NCBI RefSeq assembly: GCF_007830635.1
Contig: NZ_VLLA01000013.1
Coordinates: forward strand, 1 to 64,000
Source: Bradyrhizobium huanghuaihaiense
Lineage (GTDB): Bacteria > Pseudomonadota > Alphaproteobacteria > Rhizobiales > Xanthobacteraceae
Direction: 5' to 3'
Length of the DNA: 64,000 bases
Shown here piece by piece: positions 36,829-46,222 of this stretch. Below the pieces are notes generated by a model. The model saw only the letters and a program-made list of their open reading frames with translations, was not told where the DNA came from and made no database searches. Within the stretch, counting starts at the first letter, position 1. Each line of letters opens with the position of its first letter. Position numbers and translations under genes: made by a program.

Positions 36829-37707
36829 ATGGAGCTGTTCACCAACCAGGTCCTGGCCGGCATCGCCACGGGCGCGATCTACGCCTGCATGGCGCTCGCC
36901 GTGGTCATGATCTACCAGGCGATCGACCATCTCAACTTCGCGCAGGGCGAGATGGCGATGTTCTCGACCTTCATCTCCTGGCAGCTGATGCAGTGGGGCG
37001 TGCCCTACTGGGCCGCCTTCGTGATCACGCTGGCCTTCTCCTTCGTCGCCGGCATCGCGATCGAGCGCATCCTGTTCAAGCCGCTGGCGAAGGCGCCGGT
37101 GCTGACCAACGTCGCCGGCTTCATCGCGCTGTACGCGATCATCAACTCTACGGCCGGCCTGCTCTGGGACTTCACCATCAAGCAGTATCCGACCCCGTTC
37201 GGCTCCGCGCCGTTCCTGGGCAGCCAGCTGATTTCGACCCACCAGGCCGGCATGATCGGCGTCACCGTGCTGCTGCTGCTCGGCCTCTACTTCTTCTTCC
37301 AGTACACGCGGATCGGCCTTGCCATGCGCGCGGCCGCCTCGGTGCCTGAATCGGCGCGCCTCGTCGGCATCAACACCTCCTGGATGATCGCGCTCGGCTG
37401 GGGCATGGCGACCGCGATCGGCTCGATCGCCGGCATGCTGATCGCCCCCGTGGTGTTCCTCGAGCCCAACATGATGGGCGGCGTCCTGATCTACGGCTTT
37501 GCCGCCGCGGTGCTCGGCGGCCTCACCAGCCCGTTCGGCGCGGTGGTCGGCGGCTTCCTGGTCGGCGTCTTCGAGAACCTCGCCGGCACCTACATCCCCG
37601 GCGTCGGCAACGAGCTGAAACTCCCGATCGCGCTTGCGCTGATCATCTCCGTCCTGGTCGTCAAACCCGCTGGCCTGTTCGGCCGGCACATCGTCAAGCG
37701 AGTTTGA
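36829..37707 (+). CDS. livH: LivH-like ABC permease
   Basis: A 292-aa inner-membrane permease with about eight hydrophobic segments. It starts ELFTNQVLAGIATGAIYACM and shows the LivH pattern MIYQAIDHLNFAQGEMAMF near residue 30. The segment GSIAGMLIAPVVFLEPNMM and GGFLVGVFENLAGTYIP near the C-terminus match the transporter loop for the ATPase. The ATG at 36829 is preceded by GGGAG. It ends three bases before the livM start codon. Confidence 0.93.
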   Translation: MELFTNQVLAGIATGAIYACMALAVVMIYQAIDHLNFAQGEMAMFSTFISWQLMQWGVPYWAAFVITLAFSFVAGIAIERILFKPLAKAPVLTNVAGFIALYAIINSTAGLLWDFTIKQYPTPFGSAPFLGSQLISTHQAGMIGVTVLLLLGLYFFFQYTRIGLAMRAAASVPESARLVGINTSWMIALGWGMATAIGSIAGMLIAPVVFLEPNMMGGVLIYGFAAAVLGGLTSPFGAVVGGFLVGVFENLAGTYIPGVGNELKLPIALALIISVLVVKPAGLFGRHIVKRV

Positions 37708-37709
37708 TC

Positions 37710-38729
37710 ATGAGCGCTGCAGAAGAAGTCGTTGCAGAGGGCCACCAGGCGGTCGAGGCCGTTCCGAAGCGGGCCATGACGCTGGGCACCGGCACCTCGC
37801 TGGTGGTGCTCGCCGCGCTTTTGATCGTGCCCGTCTTCGTCAAGAACTTCATCATCTTCCAGATGACGATGCTCCTGATCTACGGGCTCGCGGTGCTGGC
37901 GCTGAACATCCTGACCGGCGGCTCGGGCCAGTTCTCGCTCGGCCAGAGCGCGTTCTACGCGGTCGGCGCCTATACTTCGGCAGTGCTGATGGAGCACGCC
38001 AACATCAACTACGCGCTGACCATTCCGATTTCCGCCGTGGTCTGCTTCGGATTCGGTTACCTTTTCGGCAAACCGGCCCTGCGGCTGTCGGGCGTCTATC
38101 TCGCGCTCGCGACCTTCGCGCTCGCCACCGCGATGCCGCAGCTCCTGAAGCTGAACTTCCTCGAGCACTGGACCGGCGGCGTGCAGGGCCTCGTCGTCAC
38201 CAAGCCCGACGCGCCGTTCGGCCTGCCGATGTCGCAGGACATGTGGCTGTACTACTTCACGCTCCTCGTGACGATCGCGATCTATATCTTCTCGGTGAAC
38301 CTGTTGCGCTCGAGATCAGGCCGCGCCTTCATGGCGATCCGCGACAACGAGATCGCGGCCTCCTCGATGGGTGTCAACGTCGCGCTCTACAAGACGCTGG
38401 CCTTCGGCGTGTCGGCGGCGATCACCGGCATTGCCGGCTCGCTCGGCGCCATCGCGGTGCAGTTCGTGGCCCCCGACAGCTACACCATCACGCTCGCGAT
38501 CTCGCTGTTCCTCGGCATGGTGGTCGGCGGCGTCGGCTGGCTGCCCGGCTCGTTCGTCGGTGCGGCCTTCATCATCTTCGTGCCGAACATGGCGGAGAGC
38601 ATCTCCAAGGGTCTCTCCGGCGCCGTGTTCGGCGTGCTCCTGTTCCTCGTCATCTACCTCGTGCCGCATGGCGCAAGGCAGATCGCAATCCTGGGCCACC
38701 AACTCGCTGGAAAGCTCAGAAAGAACTGA
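37710..38729 (+). CDS. livM: LivM-like ABC permease
   Basis: A 339-aa inner-membrane permease with an N-terminal cytoplasmic tail and nine or so hydrophobic segments. ALNILTGGSGQFSLGQSAFYAVGAY is the LivM signature (~70-95), and RAFMAIRDNEIAASSMGVN is the conserved cytoplasmic loop that docks the ATPase. I start it at the ATG in MSAAEEVV, two bases after the livH stop; a TTG two codons earlier is also possible. The binding-protein gene follows after a 30-base gap with its own strong ribosome site. Confidence 0.92.
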   Translation: MSAAEEVVAEGHQAVEAVPKRAMTLGTGTSLVVLAALLIVPVFVKNFIIFQMTMLLIYGLAVLALNILTGGSGQFSLGQSAFYAVGAYTSAVLMEHANINYALTIPISAVVCFGFGYLFGKPALRLSGVYLALATFALATAMPQLLKLNFLEHWTGGVQGLVVTKPDAPFGLPMSQDMWLYYFTLLVTIAIYIFSVNLLRSRSGRAFMAIRDNEIAASSMGVNVALYKTLAFGVSAAITGIAGSLGAIAVQFVAPDSYTITLAISLFLGMVVGGVGWLPGSFVGAAFIIFVPNMAESISKGLSGAVFGVLLFLVIYLVPHGARQIAILGHQLAGKLRKN

Positions 38730-38759
38730 AATCCATTCATCGTACAAAGGAGACCCGAA

Positions 38760-39995
38760 TTGTCTTTTGGAAGAACACTGCGAGCCGCCGCGCTGGTCAC
38801 GGCAACGGCGGCCATCACTTTCAACTCCGGCGCGGCATTTGCCCAAAAGAAATACGACACCGGCGCTTCCGATACCGAGATCAAGATCGGCAACATCATG
38901 CCGTACAGCGGTCCGGCGTCGGCCTATGGCATCATCGGCAAGACCGAAGAAGCCTATTTCAAGATGATCAACGACAAGGGCGGCATCAACGGCCGCAAGG
39001 TCAACTTCGTCACCTATGACGACGCCTATTCGCCGCCGAAAGCAGTCGAGCAGGTCCGCAAGCTGGTCGAGAGCGACGAGGTGCTGGCCGTGTTCAACCC
39101 GCTCGGCACGCCCTCGAACACGGCGATCCAGAAATACCTGAACGCCAAGAAGATCCCGCAGCTGTTCGTCGCCACCGGCGCCACCAAGTGGAACGATCCG
39201 AAGAACTTCCCCTGGACCATGGGCTGGCAGCCCTCCTACCAGAGCGAAGCGCAGATCTACGCGAAATGGCTGATGAAGGAGAAGCCGAACGCCAAGGTCG
39301 CGATCCTCTACCAGAACGACGATTTCGGCAAAGACTACCTCAAGGGCACCAAGGACGGCCTCGGCGCCAAGGCCTCGTCCATGATCGTCATGGAAGAGAG
39401 CTATGAGGTCTCCGAGCCCTCGATCGACGGCCACATCGTCAAGATCAAGGCCGCCAATCCCGACGTGCTGCTGATCTACGCGACGCCGAAGTTCGCGGCG
39501 CAGACCATCAAGAAGACCGCCGAGCTCACCTGGAAGCCGCTGCAGATCCTGACCAACGTCTCGATCTCGGTCGGCAGCGTGATGAAGCCGGCCGGCTTCG
39601 AGGCCTCGCAGGAGGTGCTGTCGGCGGCCTATGCCAAGGACTCCACGGATCCGCAGTGGAACAACGACCCCGGCATGAAGAAGTGGAACGAGTTCGTCGA
39701 CAAGTACATGCCCGGCGCCGACAAGACCGACACCGGCATGGTCTACGGCTATGGCGCAGCCTCGACGCTGGCCAAGGTGCTGGAGATGTGCGGTGACGAT
39801 CTCACCCGCGCCAACCTGATGAAGCAGGCGGCGAGCCTGAAGGATTTTGCCCCGGACACCCTGCTGCCCGGCGTCAAGATCAACACCAGCGCCACCGACT
39901 TTGCCCCGATCTCACAGCTGCAGATGCAGCGCTTCAAGGGCGAGAAGTGGGAACTGTTCGGCGAGATCATCAGCGGCGACGTCGCCTCCGAGTGA
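38760..39995 (+). CDS. LivJ-like ABC binding protein, first of three
   Basis: A 411-aa periplasmic binding protein of the type 1 (HAAT) fold. The start is TTG, placed by AAAGGAGA at 38746-38753 and by the signal peptide (RTLRAAALVTATAAITF, cut near AFAQK). DTEIKIGNIMPYSGPASAYG starts the mature domain, followed by FVTYDDAYSPPKAVEQVRKL and FVATGATKWNDPKNFPWTMGW. It belongs to a set of three tandem paralogues with the same QKKYD(S/T)GA(S/T)DTEIK start. This one directly follows the permeases and should be the main partner. A terminator follows. Confidence 0.93.
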   Translation: MSFGRTLRAAALVTATAAITFNSGAAFAQKKYDTGASDTEIKIGNIMPYSGPASAYGIIGKTEEAYFKMINDKGGINGRKVNFVTYDDAYSPPKAVEQVRKLVESDEVLAVFNPLGTPSNTAIQKYLNAKKIPQLFVATGATKWNDPKNFPWTMGWQPSYQSEAQIYAKWLMKEKPNAKVAILYQNDDFGKDYLKGTKDGLGAKASSMIVMEESYEVSEPSIDGHIVKIKAANPDVLLIYATPKFAAQTIKKTAELTWKPLQILTNVSISVGSVMKPAGFEASQEVLSAAYAKDSTDPQWNNDPGMKKWNEFVDKYMPGADKTDTGMVYGYGAASTLAKVLEMCGDDLTRANLMKQAASLKDFAPDTLLPGVKINTSATDFAPISQLQMQRFKGEKWELFGEIISGDVASE

Positions 39996-40040
39996 CACGC
40001 TGACGTCATAGTCCTGGCATCATAGTCCTGGCATCGATAG

Positions 40041-40069
40041 GCCCCCGCGAGCGATCGCGGGGGCTTTTT
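40041..40069 (+). terminator. Rho-independent terminator after binding protein 1
   Basis: GCCCCCGCGA, four bases, TCGCGGGGGC then TTTTT. A perfect 10-bp stem. Confidence 0.93.
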
Positions 40070-40128
40070 GTTGACGCCGGGCGTCAATCTTGTTCAATGC
40101 GGCCGATCCAGCCCGGGGTAGGAGAACA

Positions 40129-41355
40129 ATGACTGCCGTTCGTTTTCAGGTTGTGGCCGTCTCGGCCGCCCTTGCATTGTGCACCGCGATGACGAGCCCG
40201 GTGCTGGCGCAGAAGAAATACGACAGCGGTGCTTCCGATACCGAAATCAAGATCGGCAACATCATGCCCTATAGCGGGCCGGCCTCCGCCTATGCCGCGA
40301 TCGGCAGGACCGAGGAAGCCTATTTCAACAAGATCAATGCCGAGGGCGGCATCAACGGCCGCAAGATCAAGTTCATCTCCTACGACGACGGCTATTCGCC
40401 GCCGAAGACGGTGGAGCAGGCGCGCAAGCTGGTCGAGAGCGACGGGGTGCTGCTGATCTTCGGCTCGCTCGGCACCTCCACCAATGGCGCGATCCGCAAA
40501 TACATGAACGAGAAGAAGGTGCCGCAATTGTTCGTGGCGAGCGGCGCCTCGAAATGGAACGATCCGAAGCAATATCCCTGGACCATGGGCTGGCAGCCGA
40601 GCTACGCGAGCGAGGCCCGGATCTACGCCAAGTACATCATGAAGGAGAAGCCGGACGCGAAGATCGGCCTGCTCTATCAGAACGACGATTTCGGCAAGGA
40701 CTATTTGAAGGGACTGAAGGAAGGCCTCGGGCCGAAGGCCTCGATGATCGTGCTGGAAGACAGCTACGACACCTCGGAGCCCGCGATCGACGAGCACGTC
40801 ATGAAATTGAAGGCCTCGGGCGCCGACGTCTTCATCAGCATCACCACCCCGAAATTTGCAGCACAGGCGATCAAGAAGGCAGCGGAGATCAACTGGCATC
40901 CGATGCACATCATCTCCAACGTCTCGGCCTCGGTCGGCGGCGTGCTGGAGCCGGCGGGCCTCGAGGTCTCGCAAGGCATCCTGTCGGCCACCTACGCCAA
41001 GGACGGCTCGGACCCGCAATGGAATGCCGATGACGGCATGAAGAAGTTCTACAATTTCCTCGCGCAGTACGCGCCCAAGGCCAACAAGCTCGATGCCGGC
41101 GTGGTGTTCGGCTATGCCGCGGCCCAGACCATGGTGAAGGTGCTGCAGATGTGTGGCGACGATCTCACCCGCGAGAACGTCATGAGGCAGGCCGCCAGCA
41201 TCCGGGATTTCGCGCCCGATACGCTGCTGCCCGGCATCAAGATCAACACCGCACCCGATAATTTCGCCCCGATCGAGCAGCTCCAGATGATGCGCTTCAA
41301 GGGCAAGAAATGGGAGTTGTTCGGCGACGTCATCTCGAGCGAGGTGAACCACTGA
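40129..41355 (+). CDS. LivJ-like ABC binding protein, second of three
   Basis: A 408-aa paralogue of the previous gene with a signal peptide (VVAVSAALALCTAMTSPVLA) and the same mature start QKKYDSGASDTEIK. Ligand-lobe segments differ, for example FASGASKWNDPKQYPWTMG-like FVASGASKWNDP here and SISTNGAIRKYMN, so specificity may differ. The start at 40129 has GGAG eight bases upstream. It has its own spacer and terminator, so expression may be independent of livGFHM. No other transporter parts are adjacent. Confidence 0.92.
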   Translation: MTAVRFQVVAVSAALALCTAMTSPVLAQKKYDSGASDTEIKIGNIMPYSGPASAYAAIGRTEEAYFNKINAEGGINGRKIKFISYDDGYSPPKTVEQARKLVESDGVLLIFGSLGTSTNGAIRKYMNEKKVPQLFVASGASKWNDPKQYPWTMGWQPSYASEARIYAKYIMKEKPDAKIGLLYQNDDFGKDYLKGLKEGLGPKASMIVLEDSYDTSEPAIDEHVMKLKASGADVFISITTPKFAAQAIKKAAEINWHPMHIISNVSASVGGVLEPAGLEVSQGILSATYAKDGSDPQWNADDGMKKFYNFLAQYAPKANKLDAGVVFGYAAAQTMVKVLQMCGDDLTRENVMRQAASIRDFAPDTLLPGIKINTAPDNFAPIEQLQMMRFKGKKWELFGDVISSEVNH

Positions 41356-41463
41356 GCCCCCTCAACTCAAAATCGCCCCTATAGAGCAAGACAACTCAAG
41401 ACGGTTACGCCATCTTGCACCGCACGCGCTGCTGCGCCCGTGTCCATGACTACTAAAGGAGCA

Positions 41464-41496
41464 GCCCCCGCGACGCCGTCGCGGGGGCTTTCTGTT
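41464..41496 (+). terminator. Rho-independent terminator after binding protein 2
   Basis: AGCCCCCGCGAC, three bases, GTCGCGGGGGCT then TTCTGTTG. A perfect 12-bp stem. Confidence 0.88.
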
Positions 41497-41600
41497 GAAG
41501 GCACCAGGCAAATCGTATTGAATTGCGGGCGCGTCGCCAAGAACAAGCAACACAAGAAAAGGGTCGCACACACACCAAGAAAATAAATAGGGAGATTGGA

Positions 41601-42830
41601 ATGCCCGCTGTCACCGGCAAACTTGCGGCCGCGTCACTGGCGCTTGCGCTCATTGCGGCCTCGGCCTCCACTGCATCGGCCCAGAAGAAATACGATACCG
41701 GCGCCACCGACACCGAGATCAAGATCGGCAACATCATGCCCTACAGCGGACCGGCTTCCGCCTACGGCATCATCGGGCGGACCGAAGCCGCCTATTTCAA
41801 GAAGATCAATGACGAGGGCGGCATCAACGGCCGCAAGATCAATTTCGTTTCCTACGACGACGCCTATTCGCCGCCGAAGACGGTGGAGCAAGCGCGCAAG
41901 CTGGTCGAAAGCGACGAGGTGCTGTTCATCTTCAACTCGCTCGGCACGCCGCCGAACTCGGCGATCCAGAAATACATGAACTCGAAGAAGGTGCCGCAGC
42001 TGTTCGTCGCCACCGGCGCCACCAAGTGGAACGATCCGCAGAACTTCCCGTGGACGATGGGCTGGCAGCCCAATTACCAGAGCGAGACGCAGATCTATGC
42101 GAAATACATCCTGAAGACCATGCCAAACGCCAAGATCGGCGTCCTTTACCAGAACGACGATTACGGCAAGGACTACCTGAAGGGCCTGAAGGACGGCCTC
42201 GGCGCCAAGGGCGCAAGCATGATCGTGCTGGAGGAAAGCTACGAGACTTCAGAGCCGACCATCGACAATCACATCGTCAAGCTGAAGGCGACTGGCGCCG
42301 ACGTCTTCATCAACATCACCACGCCGAAATTCGCGGCACAGGCGATCAAGAAGATTTCCGAAATCGGCTGGAAACCGACTCACTTTCTCAACAACGTCTC
42401 GGCCTCGGTCGGCAGCGTGATCAAGCCCGCCGGCTTCGAGAACTCGCAGGACATCATCTCGGCCGCATATCTGAAGGACGTTTCCGATCCGCAGTGGAAG
42501 GACGACGCCGGCATGAAGGGCTTCCTTGACTTCATGACGAAATACTTCCCGGAGGGCGACAAGCTCGACGGCGGCACCATCGTCGGCTATGGCGTGGCAC
42601 AGACCCTGGTCGAAGTGCTGAAGAACTGCGGCGACAATCTCACGCGCGAGAACGTCATGAAGCAGGCGGCGAGTCTGAAGGATTTCCGCACCGAAGTGCT
42701 GCTGCCCGGCATCAAGATCAACACCGGCGCCAACGACTTCGCGCCGATCAGTTCGCTTCAGCTCATGAAGTTCAAGGGCGACAAATGGGATCTGTTCGGC
42801 GACGTGATCAGCGCTGACGCCGGCGGCTAG
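41601..42830 (+). CDS. LivJ-like ABC binding protein, third of three
   Basis: A 409-aa paralogue with a signal peptide (AAASLALALIAASASTASA) and QKKYDTGATDTEIK as the mature start. It is closer to the first copy in the ATGATKWNDPQNFPWTMGW block. It lacks part of the C-terminal disulfide and lobe pattern seen in the others (NCGDNLTREN against MCGDDLTRAN). The ATG follows AGGGAGATTGGA. It too is followed by a terminator. The three proteins probably feed one LivHMGF core. Confidence 0.92.
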   Translation: MPAVTGKLAAASLALALIAASASTASAQKKYDTGATDTEIKIGNIMPYSGPASAYGIIGRTEAAYFKKINDEGGINGRKINFVSYDDAYSPPKTVEQARKLVESDEVLFIFNSLGTPPNSAIQKYMNSKKVPQLFVATGATKWNDPQNFPWTMGWQPNYQSETQIYAKYILKTMPNAKIGVLYQNDDYGKDYLKGLKDGLGAKGASMIVLEESYETSEPTIDNHIVKLKATGADVFINITTPKFAAQAIKKISEIGWKPTHFLNNVSASVGSVIKPAGFENSQDIISAAYLKDVSDPQWKDDAGMKGFLDFMTKYFPEGDKLDGGTIVGYGVAQTLVEVLKNCGDNLTRENVMKQAASLKDFRTEVLLPGIKINTGANDFAPISSLQLMKFKGDKWDLFGDVISADAGG

Positions 42831-42851
42831 TCGCCAACAAGCACGTAAAGC

Positions 42852-42887
42852 AAGCCCCCTGCGGCCTCACGCAGGGGGCTTTTGTTT
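42852..42887 (+). terminator. Rho-independent terminator after binding protein 3
   Basis: AAGCCCCCTGCG, six bases, CGCAGGGGGCTT then TTGTTT. A perfect 12-bp stem. The remaining gap to 43018 shows nothing else. Confidence 0.92.
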
Positions 42888-43018
42888 GCCCTTCGATTAT
42901 CATCACGCGATTGCACAATCGAATGACAGGAAAGCCTGCTTACGCTTTTGCGCCTGATGCGGTAGGCATGTGACTGGCGCTTGCCGCCGATCTCTCTTGT
43001 TCGCCGAAGGCCTTCGCC

Positions 43019-44302
43019 ATGACCGACCGACGTCCCCTGCTCCGCGCGCTCTACGACGCCGCCGTTGCCGCCGCCCATCCGAATACGATTCTGGCGCAGC
43101 ACTTGCGCCCCGCGCCCAAAGGCCGCGTGATCTGTCTCGCCGCCGGCAAGGGCGCCGGCGCGATGGCCGCGGCCGCGGAACGGCACTATCTCGACACGTT
43201 GAAACTTGCGCCGGAGCGGCTGGTGGGCATCGCCACCACGCGCCACGGCTATGGCGTGCCGACGCGCCGCATCCGCGTGGTCGAGGCCGGTCATCCCGTG
43301 CCCGACGAGGCCGGCCTGAAGGGCGCGGCCGACACGCTCGCGCTCGCCGGCGAGGCTGGCCCTGACGATCTGCTGCTGGTGCTGCTCACCGGCGGCGGCT
43401 CGGCGAACTGGATCGCGCCCGTGGACGGCATCAGCTTTGCCCAGAAGCAGGCGGTCAATAAGGCGCTGCTGCGCTCGGGTGCGCCGATCGGCGAGATGAA
43501 TGTCGTCCGGAAACACCTGTCGCGCATCAAGGGCGGGCGGCTCGCCCGCGCCGGCAGGAACGCGGCCGAGATCGTCACGCTCGCGATCTCCGACGTGCCG
43601 CACGATGATCCCTCCGCCATCGCCTCCGGCCCGACCGTGCCCGATCCGACCACGCTCGCCGACGCGCGCGCGATCGTGGCGAAGTACAGGCTCGACATCG
43701 ACGATGCCGTGCGCCGCGCGCTCGACGATCCCGCCAATGAAAGCTGCAAGCCCGGCGATGCCGCCTTCGCGCGCGCGTCGTTCGAATTGATCGCGCGGCC
43801 CAAGCAATCGCTGGACGCCGCGGTGAAGCTTGCGAAGGAGGCCGGCTACGAGACCATCGATCTCGGCGCCGATCTCGAAGGCGAGGCGCGCGAGGTCGCG
43901 GCCAATCATGCCAAGCTCGCGCTTCAGGCCCGCGCGCAAGGCAAGCGCATCGCGATCCTCTCCGGCGGCGAGCTCACGGTGACCGTGCGCGGCAATGGTC
44001 GCGGCGGCCCCAACCAGGAATACGCGCTGGCGCTCGCGGGACTGCTCAAGGACACGCCGAACATTTCGGCGCTCGCCGGCGACACCGACGGCGCCGACGG
44101 CGGCGCCGGCCACCCGACCGATCCCGCCGGCGCGCTGATCGACGCTGCGACCTTCGCCAAGATGAAGGCGCAGGGTCTGCAGCCGCAGGCCTATCTCGAC
44201 AACAACGACGCGACGACGTTCTTCGAGGCGACGGGGGATCTGCTGCAGCCCGGCCCGACGCTGACGAACGTCAATGATATCAGGGCGATTTTGGTGGATT
44301 GA
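43019..44302 (+). CDS. Glycerate 2-kinase / MOFRL-family protein
   Basis: A 427-aa protein of the GckA/TtuD family: an N-terminal DUF4147 domain (~10-240) and a C-terminal MOFRL domain (~315-420). Seen are LTGGGSANWIAPV (~120), VVRKHLSRIKGGRLA with the conserved Lys/Arg, GPTVPDPTT and SGGELTVTVRGNGRGGPNQE. Members phosphorylate glycerate to 2-phosphoglycerate with ATP; some are annotated hydroxypyruvate reductase. It is probably single-gene, between a binding-protein terminator and an R3 repeat. It links to C3 metabolism, with no obvious tie to the neighbours. Confidence 0.88.
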   Translation: MTDRRPLLRALYDAAVAAAHPNTILAQHLRPAPKGRVICLAAGKGAGAMAAAAERHYLDTLKLAPERLVGIATTRHGYGVPTRRIRVVEAGHPVPDEAGLKGAADTLALAGEAGPDDLLLVLLTGGGSANWIAPVDGISFAQKQAVNKALLRSGAPIGEMNVVRKHLSRIKGGRLARAGRNAAEIVTLAISDVPHDDPSAIASGPTVPDPTTLADARAIVAKYRLDIDDAVRRALDDPANESCKPGDAAFARASFELIARPKQSLDAAVKLAKEAGYETIDLGADLEGEAREVAANHAKLALQARAQGKRIAILSGGELTVTVRGNGRGGPNQEYALALAGLLKDTPNISALAGDTDGADGGAGHPTDPAGALIDAATFAKMKAQGLQPQAYLDNNDATTFFEATGDLLQPGPTLTNVNDIRAILVD

Positions 44303-44311
44303 GGCGCCCTT

Positions 44312-44471
44312 ACCCTCCCCTGGAGGGGGAGGGTCGATCGCGCGCAGCGCGAGCGGGGTGGGGTGATCCCTCCACTCGGGCACTGTCGAAGGTGGAGAGA
44401 CCGTCACCCCACCCCGTCTCATATTTCGCTTCGCTCAATATGAGCCGACCCTCCCCCTCCAGGGGAGGGTA
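44312..44471. repeat. Palindromic repeat, family R3
   Basis: CCCTCCCCTGGAGGGGGAGG at the left and CCTCCCCCTCCAGGGGAGGG at the right, between the converging kinase and MarR genes. Confidence 0.85.
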
Positions 44472-44475
44472 AGAG

Positions 44476-44997
44476 TCAAAACTCGTTCGCGATCTTCGAG
44501 AGCATCCCGATCAGGGCTTCGCGGTTGGCCTGGCCGAGCAGATCGTTCAGCCGCGCCTCGTGCTTGGTGGCGACGAGCTTCTTGGCCCGCGCCAGCACTG
44601 CCTTGCCCTTGTCGGTCAAGACCAGGATGTGCGAGCGGCGGTCGTTGGTGGAGCGGATCCGCGCGCAAAGGTCGCGGCTCTCGAGATTGTCGAGCATGGC
44701 CACGAAGTTCGGCCTGAGGATGCCGAGCGTGGAGGCGATCTCGGTCTGGTTACGGCCCGGGTTCTTCTCGACCAGCAGCAGCACCGAGAACTGCGCCGGC
44801 GTCAGCTGGAGCGAGGCCATGCAGCGCAAAAAGTTCTCGAACACCTTGAGCTGTGCCCGCTTCAGGACATAGCCGAGCTGCTCGGACAACTCGCCGAGCT
44901 GGAGGGCTTCCGTCTGCGGCTCGCCCGCGTCCTTGCGGCCCTTGGCCGCGTCGGCCGGCTTTTCGGAAGACTTTTCAGCGGTTTTGGAAACGGTCAT
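44476..44997 (-). CDS. couR: MarR-family regulator, CouR-like
   Basis: A 173-aa regulator with an unusually Lys/Ala-rich N-terminal tail (~35 aa) before the MarR core. The winged helix is QTEIASTLGILRPNFVAMLDNLESRDLC with the wing RSTNDRRSHILVLTDKG. In Rhodopseudomonas palustris, CouR is a MarR protein that represses the p-coumarate genes and is released by p-coumaroyl-CoA. The neighbourhood here (HAAT transporter, CouA/CouB-like genes, CouP, TRAP) is the same set, so I infer that role. It is divergent from the liv genes, with an inverted repeat between. Related repeats lie at pobA, tarP and couB. Confidence 0.8.
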   Translation of the reverse strand: MTVSKTAEKSSEKPADAAKGRKDAGEPQTEALQLGELSEQLGYVLKRAQLKVFENFLRCMASLQLTPAQFSVLLLVEKNPGRNQTEIASTLGILRPNFVAMLDNLESRDLCARIRSTNDRRSHILVLTDKGKAVLARAKKLVATKHEARLNDLLGQANREALIGMLSKIANEF

Positions 44998-45055
44998 CGC
45001 CTCGTGCTCGTAATCCCGCTAAATTCGGGACGGGTCGCTCCCCACCCTTGATGTT

Positions 45056-45089
45056 ATATTTGATAATTGTTATGGACCATATCAAATAT
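45056..45089. promoter_or_regulatory. Candidate CouR/MarR operator at couR-livH
   Basis: ATATTTGATA, 14 bases, TATCAAATAT: perfect 10-bp arms in an AT-rich island between divergent couR and livH. On the minus strand the overlapping AAATATAACAT resembles the TTATATAACAT half found before tarP. Confidence 0.6.
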
Positions 45090-45174
45090 CGTCAGCGTTT
45101 TTCAATGGCTGTGTGGGGACCATCCACCGCAATTGCGGAGGCCGGTCCCCAATCTTGAGGGGGAGCGTCCGGTC

Positions 45175-46215
45175 TTGAACACCACCATCATGCTGTTCCT
45201 GGTGCAGGACGGCATCACCAATGGCGCAATCTACGCGCTGCTCGGTCTGGCGCTGGTGCTGGTGTTCGCCGTCACCCGCGTCATCCTCATTCCCCAGGGC
45301 GAATTCGTCACCTATGGCGCGCTGACCTACGCCTCGCTGGCCGCGGGCCAGATGCCGGGCACGGCGAAGCTTGCGCTCGCGCTGGGCATCGGCGCCTTCG
45401 CCTTCGACCTGTTCGTGGCGCGCAAGGCGCTGCATGGGCGGCTGGTCGTCCGCAGCTTCATCACCAACATCGTGCTGCCTTCCATCGTGCTGGCGCTGAC
45501 CATCTACTTCGCCGCGCAGAAGCCGCCGGTGGCGGTCTGCATCGCGCTGTCGCTGGTGATCGTGGCAATGATCGGCGTCTATCTCTATCGCATCGCCTTC
45601 CAGCCGCTGGCGCACACCTCCGTGCTGGTGCTGCTGATCGCATCGGTTGGCGTGCACCTCGCGCTGCAGGGCCTCGGCCTGTTGTTCTTCGGCGCCGAAG
45701 GCCAGCGCGGGCCTGCCGTGCTGTCCGGCGCCTTCACCGCGGGCGCGCTGCGCTTCACCGGCCAGAGCATCACCGTCTACGCCATCACCATCGCCTTCAT
45801 CGTCGGCCTCTGGCTGTTCTTCGGCCTGACGCTCTACGGCAAGGCGCTGCGCGCAACCGCCGTGAACCGGCTCGGCGCGCGCCTTGCCGGCATCCGCACC
45901 ACGCTGTCGGGGCAGATCGCGTTCCTGCTCGCCTCCGTCATCGGCGCGCTGTCGGGCATCATGATCGTACCGATCACGACGCTCTATTATGACTCGGGCT
46001 TCCTGATCGGCCTGAAAGGCTTTGTCGCCGCCATCATCGGCGGCCTCGTCAGCTACCCCCTCACCGCCGTGGCGGCGCTGGTCGTCGGCATCGTCGAGGC
46101 GTTCTCGTCCTTCTACGCCTCCAACTACAAGGAAGTGATCGTCTTCATGCTGCTGATCCCCGTGCTGCTGCTGCGCTCGCTCGCCGCGCCCGCGGTCGAA
46201 GAAGAGAAGGACTGA
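45175..46215 (+). CDS. livH: LivH-like ABC permease of the cou locus
   Basis: A 346-aa inner-membrane permease, about nine hydrophobic segments. FLVQDGITNGAIYALLGLALVLV starts the first segment, and TRVILIPQGEFVTYGALTYA is the LivH motif. I start it at the TTG at 45175, with GAGGGGGAG about nine bases upstream; the next ATG (45190) is badly spaced and the open frame upstream crosses the operator. It is longer than its counterpart at 36829. Downstream is a fused livM-livG. The likely cargo is aromatic acids, judged from the regulator and CouP. Confidence 0.88.
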   Translation: MNTTIMLFLVQDGITNGAIYALLGLALVLVFAVTRVILIPQGEFVTYGALTYASLAAGQMPGTAKLALALGIGAFAFDLFVARKALHGRLVVRSFITNIVLPSIVLALTIYFAAQKPPVAVCIALSLVIVAMIGVYLYRIAFQPLAHTSVLVLLIASVGVHLALQGLGLLFFGAEGQRGPAVLSGAFTAGALRFTGQSITVYAITIAFIVGLWLFFGLTLYGKALRATAVNRLGARLAGIRTTLSGQIAFLLASVIGALSGIMIVPITTLYYDSGFLIGLKGFVAAIIGGLVSYPLTAVAALVVGIVEAFSSFYASNYKEVIVFMLLIPVLLLRSLAAPAVEEEKD

Positions 46216-46222
46216 GGCCAAG

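Noticed and set aside
45067..45174. Earlier ATG for livH at 45067
   Set aside because: It lies inside the AT-rich inverted repeat and adds non-homologous residues; TTG 45175 has a GAGGGGGAG site.
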